64,000 bases of DNA from Kutzneria buriramensis (GCF_043575855.1 NZ_CP144375.1:2356001-2420000), one strand, 5' to 3'. Positions 1 to 10,308 are shown, counted from the stretch's first letter. Made by a program: numbers and translations. Notes: generated from the sequence alone by a model not told the origin.

Positions 1-4
1 GGTC

Positions 5-838
5 ATGAGGGCTGAACAACACCCGTCCGCCGACGAGATCGCGGCGTGGGTGGCGGGCGGCGCATCGGATGCGGCCGTCGACCGTCACGTGCGGGATTGC
101 GTGCGGTGTGAACGGCAGGCCGCGGCGTGGTCGACGCTCCGTTCGTCGTTGGCAGCCTGGGAAATGCGCCTGCCCGAACCGCGGCCGCTGGCTCCGACGC
201 AGGTGCCGGTTCGCGCGGATTCGCGGGTGCGACAGGCGACGGCGGTCGTCCTGGCGCAGATTTCGGTGGTACGCCGGCAGGTGTGGGCGGCCACGGCGGT
301 GGTGGTCGGCATCGGATGCCTGCTGCTCGCTGTCTCCGACGCGGCGGCCGGGCCGTTGTTCGCGCTGATCGCGCCGGTCGGCGCGGCCTGTGGCATGGCC
401 ATGATCTACGGCCGTGACGCCGATCCGGCCTACGAGATCAGCCAGGCGTGTCCGGTGTCGATGCGAACGGTGCTGGTGGCGCGGCTGCTGGTGGTGACCG
501 GCTACGACCTCGCGGTCGGCTTCCTGGGCACGGTGTTGGTGGTGACGGTCGGTGCGGCCGGCGGGCTGTGGTCGCTGATGCTGGCCTGGCTGGGCCCGTT
601 GCTGCTGCTGTCCGCGATCAGCGTGCTGCTCAGCGTGCTCTACCGGCCGTGGCTCGGGATCGGCGTCGCGTTGCTGCTGTGGTCGCTACGGGTGGCGGCG
701 CTCTCGCCGGCGCGCCCAGCGGTGGTGGCGGTGCCCGTGAACTGGATCTGGACCACGACACCGACCGCGGTGCTGACGGCAGTGACCGTGCTGGCGGCGG
801 CCGTGTTCGCGGTGGGACGACAGGAGAAACTGGCATGA
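5..838 (+). CDS. Zinc-finger-like membrane protein of an ABC operon
   Basis: A 277-residue protein. The N-terminal ~50 residues are soluble and carry a His28-x3-Cys32-x2-Cys35 arrangement like the ZAS/zf-HC2 zinc finger of anti-sigma factors. The rest (about residues 95-275) is a run of hydrophobic segments, perhaps six helices, resembling ABC-2 permease partners. The last codon overlaps the next ATG (ATGA), so it is the first visible gene of a five-gene operon. In related operons an ECF sigma factor gene often lies just upstream; that region is outside the window. It may act as a membrane anti-sigma factor or as a transporter subunit with a sensor finger; the sequence does not decide between these. 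The start ATG at 5 is the first in frame, but upstream sequence is missing. Confidence 0.7.
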   Translation: MRAEQHPSADEIAAWVAGGASDAAVDRHVRDCVRCERQAAAWSTLRSSLAAWEMRLPEPRPLAPTQVPVRADSRVRQATAVVLAQISVVRRQVWAATAVVVGIGCLLLAVSDAAAGPLFALIAPVGAACGMAMIYGRDADPAYEISQACPVSMRTVLVARLLVVTGYDLAVGFLGTVLVVTVGAAGGLWSLMLAWLGPLLLLSAISVLLSVLYRPWLGIGVALLLWSLRVAALSPARPAVVAVPVNWIWTTTPTAVLTAVTVLAAAVFAVGRQEKLA

Positions 839-1533
839 ACAGTCCGCTGTGGATATACGAGGTGCGGCGGGTGGGCCTGCCGGTCCTGGCCGTCCCGGCG
901 GCGACAACGGTGTTGGGGGCCGGCCTCGTCGCGGCCGTGGCCGGCGGCGGACTCGTCGGGCGGGTGGTGCCCGGCGCGATCGAGACGCTGCCGGCGCTGG
1001 CCGCGGGCGTCGCGGTCGCCACCACGATCGGCCGGGATCCGGCCCGTGAGCTCCAACTGAGCCTGCCGACCGGCTACGGCGGCACGCTGGCCCGGCGGCT
1101 CGCCCCGACCCTGGCCGCCACGGCCGTCGGCGCGGCGCTGCTCACGATCGGCGCGATACTCGCCGGCCACTGGCACGACGCGCCGGGCGTGCTCACCGCA
1201 CAGTTGGTGTGGCTGGCCCCGGTGCTGTTTCTCGCCGGGATCGGCGCGTTGGCGACGCTGGCCACCGCGTCCGCGGCCTTGGGCACGGCGGTGGTCGGCG
1301 TGCTGTGGATTGTCGAGGCCGCGCAGTCGTCGCTGTTCGTCGGCCGGCCGTGGCAGCCGTTGTACCTGTTCGCCGACGGTGTCGTGCCGGGCGCGCCGTT
1401 CCATGACGCCGCCGGGCTCACCGACGCGTGGTGGCACGACCGGTTGGTGCTGTGTGTGGCGGCGCTCGTGGTCACGGCCGTCTCGGTCGTGTTGGCCCGT
1501 CGGCCCGAACGCCTGCTGCGGGGTGCGTTGTGA
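835..1533 (+). CDS. ABC-2-like integral membrane protein (permease subunit)
   Basis: 232 residues, almost entirely hydrophobic, with about six predicted membrane segments and short Arg-rich loops. It starts at the ATG that overlaps the stop of the previous gene by four bases, and it ends at the GTGA overlap with the next gene, so translation is probably coupled. I recognise no family-specific motif. The call as a permease-type subunit rests on hydrophobicity, size, and position two genes before an ABC ATPase. It probably forms the membrane pore with the product at 1530-2276. Confidence 0.65.
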   Translation: MNSPLWIYEVRRVGLPVLAVPAATTVLGAGLVAAVAGGGLVGRVVPGAIETLPALAAGVAVATTIGRDPARELQLSLPTGYGGTLARRLAPTLAATAVGAALLTIGAILAGHWHDAPGVLTAQLVWLAPVLFLAGIGALATLATASAALGTAVVGVLWIVEAAQSSLFVGRPWQPLYLFADGVVPGAPFHDAAGLTDAWWHDRLVLCVAALVVTAVSVVLARRPERLLRGAL

Positions 1534-2276
1534 GCATTCGCATCGCAGCCGCGACCGCGCGGGTGGAGTTGGTGGCGCTGCTGCGTCGACCCGGCGTGGT
1601 AGCGGTCATCGTGGCGCTGGCCGCGTTTCCGCTGTTGACGTATCACCACCTCTACGACGGCAGCACCACACAGATCGTGGTGGCGCAGACGTACTTCATG
1701 AACACGTTCGCGCCGGTGGCCATCGGCGTGGTGCTCGCGGACCGGTTCGTCCGCGACCGCCTGCTCGGCGTGCAGGAGGTGCTCGACGCACTCCCGGTCG
1801 GCATCGCACCGCGGCTGTGGGGTCGGTTCCTCGGTCTGGTGGTCGGATCCGCGCTTCCGGTGCTGGCGGTGTGGCTGGTCGCGGCCGCGCACATCGCCGT
1901 CATCAGGCACGATTCGAACGCACTGCTGCTCGCGGCGGCCTCCTTCGCCGGCGGAGTCCTGCCCGGCCTGGTCGTGGTGTGCGCACTGAGCCTGCTCGGC
2001 CCGGCCGTGCTGGGCATCGCGCTGTTCCGGGTGGTGTTCGTCGTCTACTGGTTCTGGGGAAACCTGGTGCCCACCCAGTTGATGCCGTCCCCGTCGGCCA
2101 CCTGGTTCACCCCGATCGGCGGCATCACGCTGTCCGCGGTCTTCCACGCCGACCTCGGCTACCCGTCGCTGACCGTCGCCGACGGCGTCGCCAGCATCAC
2201 CGTCCTGACCGTGACCGGCGCGGTGCTGGTCGTCGCGCTGCAGTACCTCGAACGCCGGCGCCGGACCGCCGCGTGA
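1530..2276 (+). CDS. ABC-2-like permease subunit
   Basis: 248 residues starting at GTG within a GTGA overlap with the previous stop. It has about six hydrophobic helices. A cytoplasmic stretch near residues 65-85 (DRFVRDRLLG, then VLDALPVG) resembles the amphipathic coupling region of ABC-2 permeases. The gene is followed after 14 bases by the ATPase gene. The two membrane proteins and one ATPase fit a heteromeric exporter; its substrate is unknown. The first gene and the terminal lipoprotein suggest a role in envelope sensing or secretion. Confidence 0.65.
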   Translation: MSIRIAAATARVELVALLRRPGVVAVIVALAAFPLLTYHHLYDGSTTQIVVAQTYFMNTFAPVAIGVVLADRFVRDRLLGVQEVLDALPVGIAPRLWGRFLGLVVGSALPVLAVWLVAAAHIAVIRHDSNALLLAAASFAGGVLPGLVVVCALSLLGPAVLGIALFRVVFVVYWFWGNLVPTQLMPSPSATWFTPIGGITLSAVFHADLGYPSLTVADGVASITVLTVTGAVLVVALQYLERRRRTAA

Positions 2277-2290
2277 AACAAGGAGTCACC

Positions 2291-3189
<899 letters not shown>

Positions 3190-3193
<4 letters not shown>

Positions 3194-4671
3194 GGCTCCC
3201 CATCCGTCACCGACTCGTCGCCTGTGTCCTGGCAGTGGCGACATCCGCGTGCGCCGTCTCAGCGGCCGCCCCCTCGACGACCGGACATGGCGCTCGTTTG
3301 GTGGACATGCAGCGGTTCACCTCCGACACCACCGGCGCCGCCCAGACCGAGGAATCGGTGGCGACCTGCGGCACCGATCCGCGCCTGGTGCTCGGCGCCA
3401 GCGACGACGGCCGCGGCCAAGACGACCCCGACCGGGGCATCGTGTCCTGGGCACTGTCGGTCGACGGCCGAGCCCTTGCCAAAGACGGCCCGCTTCCAGC
3501 CGTCCATATTGGACAACGAGTCGTGCGTACCTCGGCCGACCCGGTCACCGCCATCGGACCGGGACCGTCCTGCCCGCTGTACGCCGCGGCACTCGCGTTC
3601 ACCAACGAACCCACCAGCCCCGGATTCACCAGCGCGATCGCCGGCTTCTACAGTCCCCGAACCACCCTCACCGGATCCTGCCGCAATCAAGCATGCTGGC
3701 CCATGGCCACACCGGTCGCGGTCGCCCCACCCGGTCGGTTCTACGACAAGGACTGGATGGCGGTCGGCAACAGCGGCACCGCCGGCACCGTCGCCTGGTT
3801 CATCTGGATCGACCGCCCGGCAACCGATCCCACCAGCGGGGTCGCCATGATCAGCCGCTGCGCCGCCGACCTCACGCTCTGCACGCCGCCGCAACGCCTG
3901 TCCGATCCCGGCGACGACGACCCCGAGTTCGGCGACATCACCATCGCCCCCAGCGGCCGTGTGTACTTCACCTGGCGCACCATCACCGGCCAGGCAGATC
4001 ACACGATCATGACCGTCAAGCTCCGCACGGCCGAACCCGGGGCGATCACACCCGGGCCGACCCGCATTGTCGCCGTCGACGACCACGTCATGCCGCTGGG
4101 CGGGCGCCTCAACGGCAACGACTTCCTCGTCGCCGACGCCTATCCCAAAACCGACGTCGCCACCCTGCCCGACGGACACGATCGGATATTCGCCACCTGG
4201 GACCGGTGTGGAGCCCGCGTGCGCACAGTCTGCGAAGACTCGCGCATAGTACTGACCTGGTCCGACGACCACGGTGTCCATTGGACCACCCCGGACAGCG
4301 TCACCCCACCCACCCACGGCAACCGCTACTTCCCCACCCTCAGCGTCGACCACACCACCGACCGGCTGGTCATCGCCTACTACAGCACCGAACTCGATCC
4401 CCGGTTCGACACCGCCCAGGACGTCTTCGCCGACATCTGGGACATCCGGCAGCCGCACCCAGTCGATCGGGTGCGTGTCACCTCGGTGTCCAACCAACCC
4501 GGCGTCGACCCCAATCTCCCGCACCCGTTCATCGGCAGCTACTTCCAGATCAACGCGGTCAACGGCATCGCTCACATCCTGTTCAACGCCAACTACGTCA
4601 AACAACAACTCCACGGCCAGGGCGCACCCGTGCCGCAACAGGACACCTTCCTGGCCACCATCGCCTACTGA
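3190..4671 (+). CDS. Secreted lipoprotein with Asp-box (sialidase/BNR-like) repeats
   Basis: 493 residues. The N-terminus has a basic start, a hydrophobic core and Cys21 in a permissive lipobox (TSAC), so it is probably exported and lipid-anchored. The mature part is rich in Asp, Thr and Trp and contains an Asp-box-like motif near the middle (SDDHGVHW), as in sialidase and BNR beta-propellers. No catalytic Arg triad or Tyr of true sialidases could be confirmed, so a binding or scaffold propeller is equally possible. It starts at the ATGA overlap with the ABC ATPase stop and is the last gene of the operon, which suggests that it works with the transporter at the outer face of the membrane. Confidence 0.7.
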
Positions 4672-4723
4672 CCACTCCAGCAACGCATCCGGCCAGCACT
4701 TGCTCGTCGTCTCACTGCGGCAG

Positions 4724-5265
4724 TCAGGCGGCGGGACGGGTGATGCCGACCAGGTGACCGCTGATCCTGTCCACCTCAACCGGAAGACCGACGTCGGGAG
4801 CATTGTTCATCTCTGTCGACGAGAGGGCGATTCCGACATGCGTGATGGTGCTTGCGCTGGTGCCGAAGAACACCAAGTCGCCGGGCAGCGGCGTAGGCGG
4901 CCTTCGTAAACCCAGAGCAGTCGAAACCACGGTCACCGTTACCATCCCACACGTACGGCTTCCCCCGCTGCGCACAGGCGAACCCGACCGCCACCATCGC
5001 GTAGCTTCCGCTGAAAGCTGCGGCGCGCCGCGGAACGGTCTGCTGAAAAGTACCGGACGCCGCTGAAACGTTCAGCGCCTGTTGAGCGTACGTATTTGCC
5101 TGGTCGAGCACTTCCTGCACACACCAGTCGGCGTGGCTGTAGGCGAAGATCGCGTCGTGCGGGTCGTACCGCGACGGCGGCGTCGCCCCGCCGGCGGGAG
5201 CGGGTGGCGGGCGACCGTGGCGTCGAAGGTGCTCTGCAGGAACTGCATGGAGCCGCCGGTTATCT
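4724..5265 (-). pseudogene. Decayed lytic transglycosylase / NlpC-P60 peptidoglycan hydrolase
   Basis: The minus strand carries pieces of one protein in different frames. Reading leftward these are a GSMQFLQSTFD transglycosylase motif (around 5250), a HDAIFAYSHADW segment (around 5150), the NlpC/P60 active-site stretch FDCSGFTKAAY (around 4940), and the C-terminal PGDLVFFGTS and HVGIAL motifs (4790-4880). At least two frameshifts and a deletion after the catalytic Cys motif break the reading frame, and the N-terminal part is missing upstream of about 5265. Intact relatives are secreted cell-wall hydrolases. No function is expected from this copy. Confidence 0.8.
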
Positions 5266-5411
5266 ATAGGTCGGCACGAGAGATCGTGGTCGGCAACATG
5301 CGATAGATCGGGAGACGTCAGGCACGTCAGACCTACGGATCAGGCGATGGCGATATCGATCACGAGGTCGTGGAACGTCCCCTCTGCCGAAAACGGGAAG
5401 TCCGACTGGCG

Positions 5412-5867
5412 TCAGGAGTCGGCGATGCTGCTGAACAGTGCTGTGGCGCGGGCGATTGCTGCGCGGTCTTCGGCGCTGAGGGCGCGTAGCCGGTCGTCGA
5501 GCCAGGCGTTGCGCTGCGCCCGGGCGGCGCCGGCGAGTTCGTCGCCTTCTGCGGTGGTGCTGAAGAGTACTTTGCGGCCGTCTTCCGGGTCGCGGGTGCG
5601 CACGGCGTAGCCGGCTGAGGTGAGGCGGTTCACGATCTGGCTCATGGAGGCGGGCGAGACCCGGTCGTGCTCGCTGAGTTCGGTGAGCGTCTGCGGTCCG
5701 TGCTTGTGGAGACGGGTGAGCACGGCGAGTGCCGCGTCTCCGAGGCTGCCTTCGGGGCGTTCGCTGCGGAAGCGGCGGTAGAGGCGCCCGACGGCGGAGC
5801 GCACCAGCCCGCCGAGGTCGGCCTCCTGGGCCTCGACGGGCTGTTCCTCCGTTGCGTCCTTCTCCAT
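5412..5867 (-). CDS. MarR-family transcriptional regulator
   Basis: 151 residues with the winged-helix MarR fold. The recognition helix region is VSPASMSQIVNRLTSAGY (about 75-92) and the wing is RTRDPEDGRK (about 94-103). It is divergent from a DHA2 MFS pump gene, with 113 bases between the two starts, the standard arrangement of a MarR repressor controlling an efflux gene. A 12-base direct repeat lies just upstream of its own ATG and could be the operator. The ligand is unknown; aromatic or phenolic compounds are usual for the family. Confidence 0.93.
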   Translation of the reverse strand: MEKDATEEQPVEAQEADLGGLVRSAVGRLYRRFRSERPEGSLGDAALAVLTRLHKHGPQTLTELSEHDRVSPASMSQIVNRLTSAGYAVRTRDPEDGRKVLFSTTAEGDELAGAARAQRNAWLDDRLRALSAEDRAAIARATALFSSIADS

Positions 5868-5877
5868 GGCTCGTTAG

Positions 5878-5910
5878 TATACCTAAACATGTCTTTCTTA
5901 TACCTAAACA
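5878..5910. promoter_or_regulatory. Direct-repeat operator candidate for the MarR regulator
   Basis: Two exact copies of TATACCTAAACA lie at 5878-5889 and 5899-5910. They are 21 bases apart start to start, about two helical turns, in the AT-rich gap between the divergent MarR and MFS genes. The first copy also forms the right half of a TTAG...CTAA inverted repeat (5874-5886). Position and spacing fit a MarR operator that represses both genes; binding is inferred. Confidence 0.6.
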
Positions 5911-5980
5911 AGTGGGTGAGGGCTCCGCGCTCACCGCACGGTGCCCCGTACCGCAAGGCGCGTGGCGAGCCGGAGACGTG

Positions 5981-7729
5981 ATGGGCAACCAGCTGGACCG
6001 GTCACCACGAACGGTGCGGCCCCGCTCCTCGGAGGCCGACCGGTACCGGTGGGTGGCACTGACGAACACCACGATGGCCGTGTTCATGTCGAGCCTGGAC
6101 GGGTCGATCATCCTGATCGCCCTGCCGGCGATCTTCACCGGCATTCATCTGGATCCACTGGCTCCCGCGAACATCGCCTACCTGCTGTGGATGATCATGG
6201 GCTACCGGCTGGTGCAGGCGGTGTTCGTGGTGAGTCTCGGCCGGTTGGGCGACATCCTGGGCCGGGTCAGGATCTACAACCTCGGTTTCGTCGTGTTCAC
6301 GGTGGCCTCGATCCTGCTGTCGCTTGATCCCCTCATGGGTTCGCATGCGGCGTTGTGGCTGATCGGCTGGCGCTTCCTGCAGGCGTTCGGCGGCGCGATG
6401 CTCACGGCGAACTCGGCCGCGATCCTGACCGACGCGTTCCCACGGGAGCGGCGCGGCTTCGCGCTGGGCGTGAACCAGGCCGCGGTCTTCGCCGGGCAGT
6501 TCATCGGGCTGACCGCCGGGGGTCTGCTCGCGGCGTGGGACTGGCGGGCGGTGTTCTGGGTGAACGTGCCGGTCGGCATCGCGGGGACGCTGTGGGCGTA
6601 CTTCCGGCTGCGGGACACGGGGACGCGGCATCCGGCACGGATCGACTGGTGGGGCAACGCCACCTTCGCGGCCGGCCTGAGCGCGATCCTCGTCGCGGTC
6701 ACCTACGGCATCCAGCCCTACAACGGTCAGACGATGGGCTGGTCGAACCCGGCGGTGATCGCGGGGCTCGCCGGCGGCGCGGCATTGCTGGCCGCGTTCG
6801 CGGCGATCGAGCAGAGGGTCGCCGAGCCGCTGTTCCGGCTGCGCCTGTTCCGGATCAGGGAGTTCACGGCCGGCGCCCTCACCGGGTTCATCGCACGGCT
6901 CGCGCAGGGCGGCCTCCAGTTCGTCCTGGTCGTCTGGCTACAGGGCATCTGGCTGCCGCTACACGGTTACGACTACAGCCAGACGCCATTGTGGGCAGGC
7001 ATCTTCCTCCTGCCGCTGACGGCCGGATTCTTCATCGCGGGCCCGCTGTCGGGCATTCTGTCCGACCGGTTCGGGGCGCGCTGGTTCGCCTCCGGCGGCA
7101 TGCTCCTGTTCGCCCTGAGCTTCGTCGGCCTGCTCGTCCTGCCGGTGAGCTTCCCGTACTGGCCGTTCGCCCTGCTGATCGCCCTGAACGGGGTGGGCAT
7201 CGGGATGTACAGCTCGCCGAACTCCTCCTCGATCATGTCCAGCGTCCCGGCCGAGTACCGCGGCGTCGCCTCCGGGATGCGGTCCACCTTCCAGAACTCC
7301 GGCACCTCGCTGTCGATCGCGGTGTTCTCCTCCTTGATGATCGCGGGCCTGGCCAGCGCCCTGCCGCGCACCCTCACAGGCGGCCTCACCCAACACGGCG
7401 TCACCCACCAGGTCGCCGCGCACATCGGCAGCCTCCCGCCGGTCTCGTCCCTGTTCGCGGCCATGCTCGGCGTGAACCCCATCCAGTACCTGCTGTCGCA
7501 GTACGAGGCGTCCTCGCAGTTGACACCGGCGAACAGGGACCTGCTCACCGGGCGCGAGTTCTTCCCGAACCTCATCTCCGGCCCGTTCCACAACGGACTG
7601 GTCATCGTGTTCGCCGTCTCCGCGGCCCTCGGCGTGATCGCCGCGATCGTCTCCCTCCTGCGCGGCGGCAGCAGGCCGCCGGCCGAAGCAGCGGCCGCCG
7701 TGACCCCAGCTGTCCAGGCCCGGCCCTGA
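5981..7729 (+). CDS. DHA2-type MFS drug/proton antiporter (14 TMS)
   Basis: 582 residues with fourteen predicted membrane helices. Motifs of the DHA2 family are visible: SLDGSIILIALPAI in helix 1, the motif-A-like loop LGRLGDILGRVR after helix 2, and GGAMLTANSAAI in the motif B/C region. ATG at 5981 is taken as the start because the hydrophilic leader is short and GGAG lies six bases upstream; longer in-frame extension has no family match. It probably exports a toxic small molecule and is controlled by the divergent MarR gene. It is followed after 37 bases by the isochorismatase-like gene, which may be cotranscribed. Confidence 0.9.
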   Translation: MGNQLDRSPRTVRPRSSEADRYRWVALTNTTMAVFMSSLDGSIILIALPAIFTGIHLDPLAPANIAYLLWMIMGYRLVQAVFVVSLGRLGDILGRVRIYNLGFVVFTVASILLSLDPLMGSHAALWLIGWRFLQAFGGAMLTANSAAILTDAFPRERRGFALGVNQAAVFAGQFIGLTAGGLLAAWDWRAVFWVNVPVGIAGTLWAYFRLRDTGTRHPARIDWWGNATFAAGLSAILVAVTYGIQPYNGQTMGWSNPAVIAGLAGGAALLAAFAAIEQRVAEPLFRLRLFRIREFTAGALTGFIARLAQGGLQFVLVVWLQGIWLPLHGYDYSQTPLWAGIFLLPLTAGFFIAGPLSGILSDRFGARWFASGGMLLFALSFVGLLVLPVSFPYWPFALLIALNGVGIGMYSSPNSSSIMSSVPAEYRGVASGMRSTFQNSGTSLSIAVFSSLMIAGLASALPRTLTGGLTQHGVTHQVAAHIGSLPPVSSLFAAMLGVNPIQYLLSQYEASSQLTPANRDLLTGREFFPNLISGPFHNGLVIVFAVSAALGVIAAIVSLLRGGSRPPAEAAAAVTPAVQARP

Positions 7730-7766
7730 CCGCATCCCTGCCTGACATCCCGAAGGAGCGCAATCC

Positions 7767-8354
7767 ATGCCGCTGACCACTCTCGACCCCACACCCGCCC
7801 TCGTCGTCATCGACTTGCAGAAGGGGATCGTCTCCGGCTCGGTTGCGCACGTCGCGCCGAACGCGGCAGCCCTGGCGAGAGCATTCCGCGAGTACGACCT
7901 CCCGGTTGTACTGGTCAACGTCACCGGCCGCGCGCCCGGCCGCACCGACGCGAACAGCGGTGCCAGCCACGGCAGCATCGGCACGCTTCCTGCGGGCTGG
8001 GCGGACATCATCGACGAGCTTGAGCCGCAGCCGGGCGATCACCCGATCACGAAGCGACGCCGCAGCGCCTTCCACGACACCGGCCTGGACACCCTGCTGC
8101 GCGACCTGGGCGTCACCCAGATCGTGCTCGCCGGCGTCTCCACCAGTTCCGGCGTCGAATCAACCGCGCGCTCCGGCCACGACCACGGCTACCACGTCGT
8201 TCTCGCCACGGACGCGATGGCCGACCCCGACCCGGACTCCCACTGGCACAGCCTCGAACGCGTCTTCCCCAAGCTCGGCGAGACCGCCACCAGCGTCGAG
8301 ATCATCGACTTCGTCACCCGCCGGTTCCGCGGCTCGGCCCACGCCGTCCGCTGA
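7767..8354 (+). CDS. Isochorismatase-like hydrolase lacking the catalytic cysteine
   Basis: 195 residues with the isochorismatase/nicotinamidase fold. Asp16 (VIDLQKG) and Lys96 (ITKRRRSAF) of the usual triad are present. The position normally held by the nucleophilic Cys (GxxT.xCVxxTAR) reads VSTSSGVESTAR, with Gly129 in its place. The cysteine hydrolase reaction is therefore unlikely to proceed normally. Related actinobacterial proteins with this variant may be binding proteins or act by another mechanism. Start ATG at 7767 has a strong GAAGGAG site. It lies downstream of the MFS gene and upstream of a PEBP gene in the same direction. Confidence 0.85.
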   Translation: MPLTTLDPTPALVVIDLQKGIVSGSVAHVAPNAAALARAFREYDLPVVLVNVTGRAPGRTDANSGASHGSIGTLPAGWADIIDELEPQPGDHPITKRRRSAFHDTGLDTLLRDLGVTQIVLAGVSTSSGVESTARSGHDHGYHVVLATDAMADPDPDSHWHSLERVFPKLGETATSVEIIDFVTRRFRGSAHAVR

Positions 8355-8407
8355 CCGTGGTCCAGCCTCACCGATAGCCAGATTCACAGTGAGAAGGAGT
8401 TGAAGTC

Positions 8408-8974
8408 GTGCCCGCAAATCCTCTCGGTGTCGCACTGCGTAACCGGCGCGCCGGTCACCACACCCTCGTCTGGGCCCGCCCCGACCTGCAGGCCCCGGAG
8501 AACTTCACCCTGACCAGCCCCGCCTTCGATCACGGGGCTGCCATACCGGAAAAGCACCGCGGCAGGCTGTTCGGCCCGAACATCTCGCCCGCCCTCGACT
8601 GGACGCAGCCGCCGGCCGGCACCGTTGAGCTCGTGCTCATCGTGCAAGATCCCGACGTCCCTTTCGGGAAGCCTGCCACCCATGCGCTTACGCTGGGCAT
8701 CGCCCCCTCGCTGGGCGGCATCCCAGAGAACGCCCTGGCCAACCCCAGCCCGATTCCGGGCATCCGGCACGGGAAAGGCCCGCTCGGCCATCGTGGCTGG
8801 GCCGGCCCCATGCCGATCCGATCACACGGACCCCACGCCTATGCCTTCCAGCTCTTCGCCCTCGACCAGGCCCCCGGGCTGCCGGCTGGCTTCGCTTTAG
8901 ACGAGGCGATCGCCGCCATCGCGGGCCACACCATCGGCCGCGCCCGGCTGGACGGAACATACGAAATCCGCTAG
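8408..8974 (+). CDS. PEBP / YbhB-YbcL family (Raf-kinase-inhibitor-like) protein
   Basis: 188 residues. The phosphatidylethanolamine-binding-protein fold is indicated by VQDPDVPFGKPATHAL (about 80-95) and the GPHAYAFQLFALD ligand-pocket segment (about 139-151). Starts at GTG 8408 behind GAGAAGGAG. Bacterial members are small cytosolic or periplasmic ligand-binding proteins of poorly known role; no signal peptide is visible. It is 53 bases after the isochorismatase-like gene and is probably the last gene of the MFS transcript. Confidence 0.85.
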   Translation: MPANPLGVALRNRRAGHHTLVWARPDLQAPENFTLTSPAFDHGAAIPEKHRGRLFGPNISPALDWTQPPAGTVELVLIVQDPDVPFGKPATHALTLGIAPSLGGIPENALANPSPIPGIRHGKGPLGHRGWAGPMPIRSHGPHAYAFQLFALDQAPGLPAGFALDEAIAAIAGHTIGRARLDGTYEIR

Positions 8975-9063
8975 CACCCCAGAACGAGCCTGTACCGTCA
9001 AAGGTTCCGCCGCAGACCACAGGCCGGCATGCTTACCGTGGCAACGCAAGTGAATTCACTCAA

Positions 9064-10160
9064 GTAACCGCTGAGATCGACCTCGCCGTCTCCAACGCCT
9101 TCGCCGCGCTACGGCTACTACGCATGACCGACCGCGAGAAGGACGTCGAGATCCTTGCCTTACGCCATCAACTCACGGTCATGCACAGACAACTCGGCTA
9201 CCACCGGCCACGACTGCGGCCCGAGGACAGGGCGTTGCTCACAGCCCTGCTCGCGCCCCTGGCCCGCGTGACGCTACGCCGGCTCCCGTTGCTGGTCAGC
9301 CCCGACACGGTGCTGCGGTGGCATCGGGATCTGGTGAAACGCCGCCACGCTCGTGCAAGCAAGCGCCGCAGGCTGGGCGTCCACGCACGGTCGCTTCCAT
9401 CCGCCGCCTCGTCCTGCGCCTGGCAACCGCGAACCCCTCCTGGGGCTACCGGCGCATCCACGGCGAACTGGCCCTCCTCGGCATCGCGATTGCCGCCTCC
9501 ACCGTGTGGGAGATCCTCAAGACCAAGGGCATCGACCCCGCCCCACACCGGGCAACCACCACATGGGCGGCCTTCCTACGCTCCCAGGCCGACGCGATCC
9601 TGGCCATGGACTTCATCGAGACCATCACCCTCACCGGGCAACGCCAGTACATCCTCGCCGCCATACACCACAGTGGCCGGCGCGTCCGGATTCTCGGCAC
9701 CACCGCGCACCCCACCCACACCTGGGTAACGCAGGCCGTTCGCAACCTGATCATGGATCTCGAGGACGCAGGACGCGCCGCACGGCTCCGATTCCTCGTC
9801 CGCGACCGCGACGCCAAATACCCTGCGCTAATCGGCGAGATCCTCAGTGCTGCAGGGATCGCCACGGTGCTGACCGGTGTCCGGATGCCCCGCATGAACG
9901 CGATCACCGAACGCTGGGTCAAGGCACTCCGCACCGAACTCCTGGACCGCGCGCTGATCTGGAACCAGACCCACCTCCGGCACGCGCTCCGCGAGTACGA
10001 GCGGCACTACAACCAGCACCGAACCCACCGCTCACTCGCTGCTGCGGCACCCCTGCGAGCCCGGCCCCAGTCCCTTGAGCACGACCGGATCGAACGCCTC
10101 ACCGTACGCCGGCGAGACCGCCTCGGCGGAGTCCTCCATGCGTATCGACATGCCGCTTGA
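9064..10160 (+). pseudogene. rve/DDE transposase broken by a frameshift
   Basis: An integrase-core transposase split over two frames. The N-terminal part (to about 9372) reads MTDREKDVEILALRHQL from ATG 9124, with open in-frame sequence back to 9064. The C-terminal part (about 9372-10160) contains the helical motif WGYRRIHGEL and the DDE acids in AMDFIE, VRDRDAKY and ITERWVKAL. The join needs one extra base near 9372-9375, where an expected GRPRTV segment is found in the other frame, so a single-base deletion is the simplest cause. A programmed shift is less likely because relatives are usually one open frame. The stop is followed by a short hairpin. Confidence 0.85.
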
Positions 10161-10180
10161 CCCGCGTGGACGGGTTTTTC
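10160..10180 (+). terminator. Short hairpin with T-run after the transposase
   Basis: ACCCG (10160-10164) pairs with CGGGT (10171-10175), followed by further T residues to 10179. It directly follows the transposase stop and may end its transcript. The stem is only five base pairs. Confidence 0.4.
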
Positions 10181-10185
10181 GGCAC

Positions 10186-10308
10186 GCACAAGGTCAGGGC
10201 TCTGGTGCGGATGCGAGTGCCGCGTCGGTGGCGTTCGGCCCGCAGCAGTCGGCCGAGGTAGCGGGCCAGGTCGTGGTGGACGTCGAGTGTGGCTCGATAG
10301 GTGATCAC
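10186..10308 (-). pseudogene. N-terminal remnant of an IS5/ISL3-like transposase
   Basis: From GTG 10308 the minus strand reads ITYRATLDVHHDLARYLG, then LLRAERHRRGT and RALTL. This matches the conserved start of a common actinobacterial DDE transposase that begins ITYRATLDV. Homology stops near 10187, where the end of the neighbouring rve element begins, so the gene was cut there. Upstream, about 10310-10375, sequence resembling the terminal region of the same IS is retained. No function is expected. Confidence 0.6.

Noticed and set aside
9124..10160. Programmed frameshift in the rve transposase
   Set aside because: No slippery run or pseudoknot-like structure was seen at the frame change near 9372, and related transposases, including those in this window, are single open frames. 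A simple deletion explains it.
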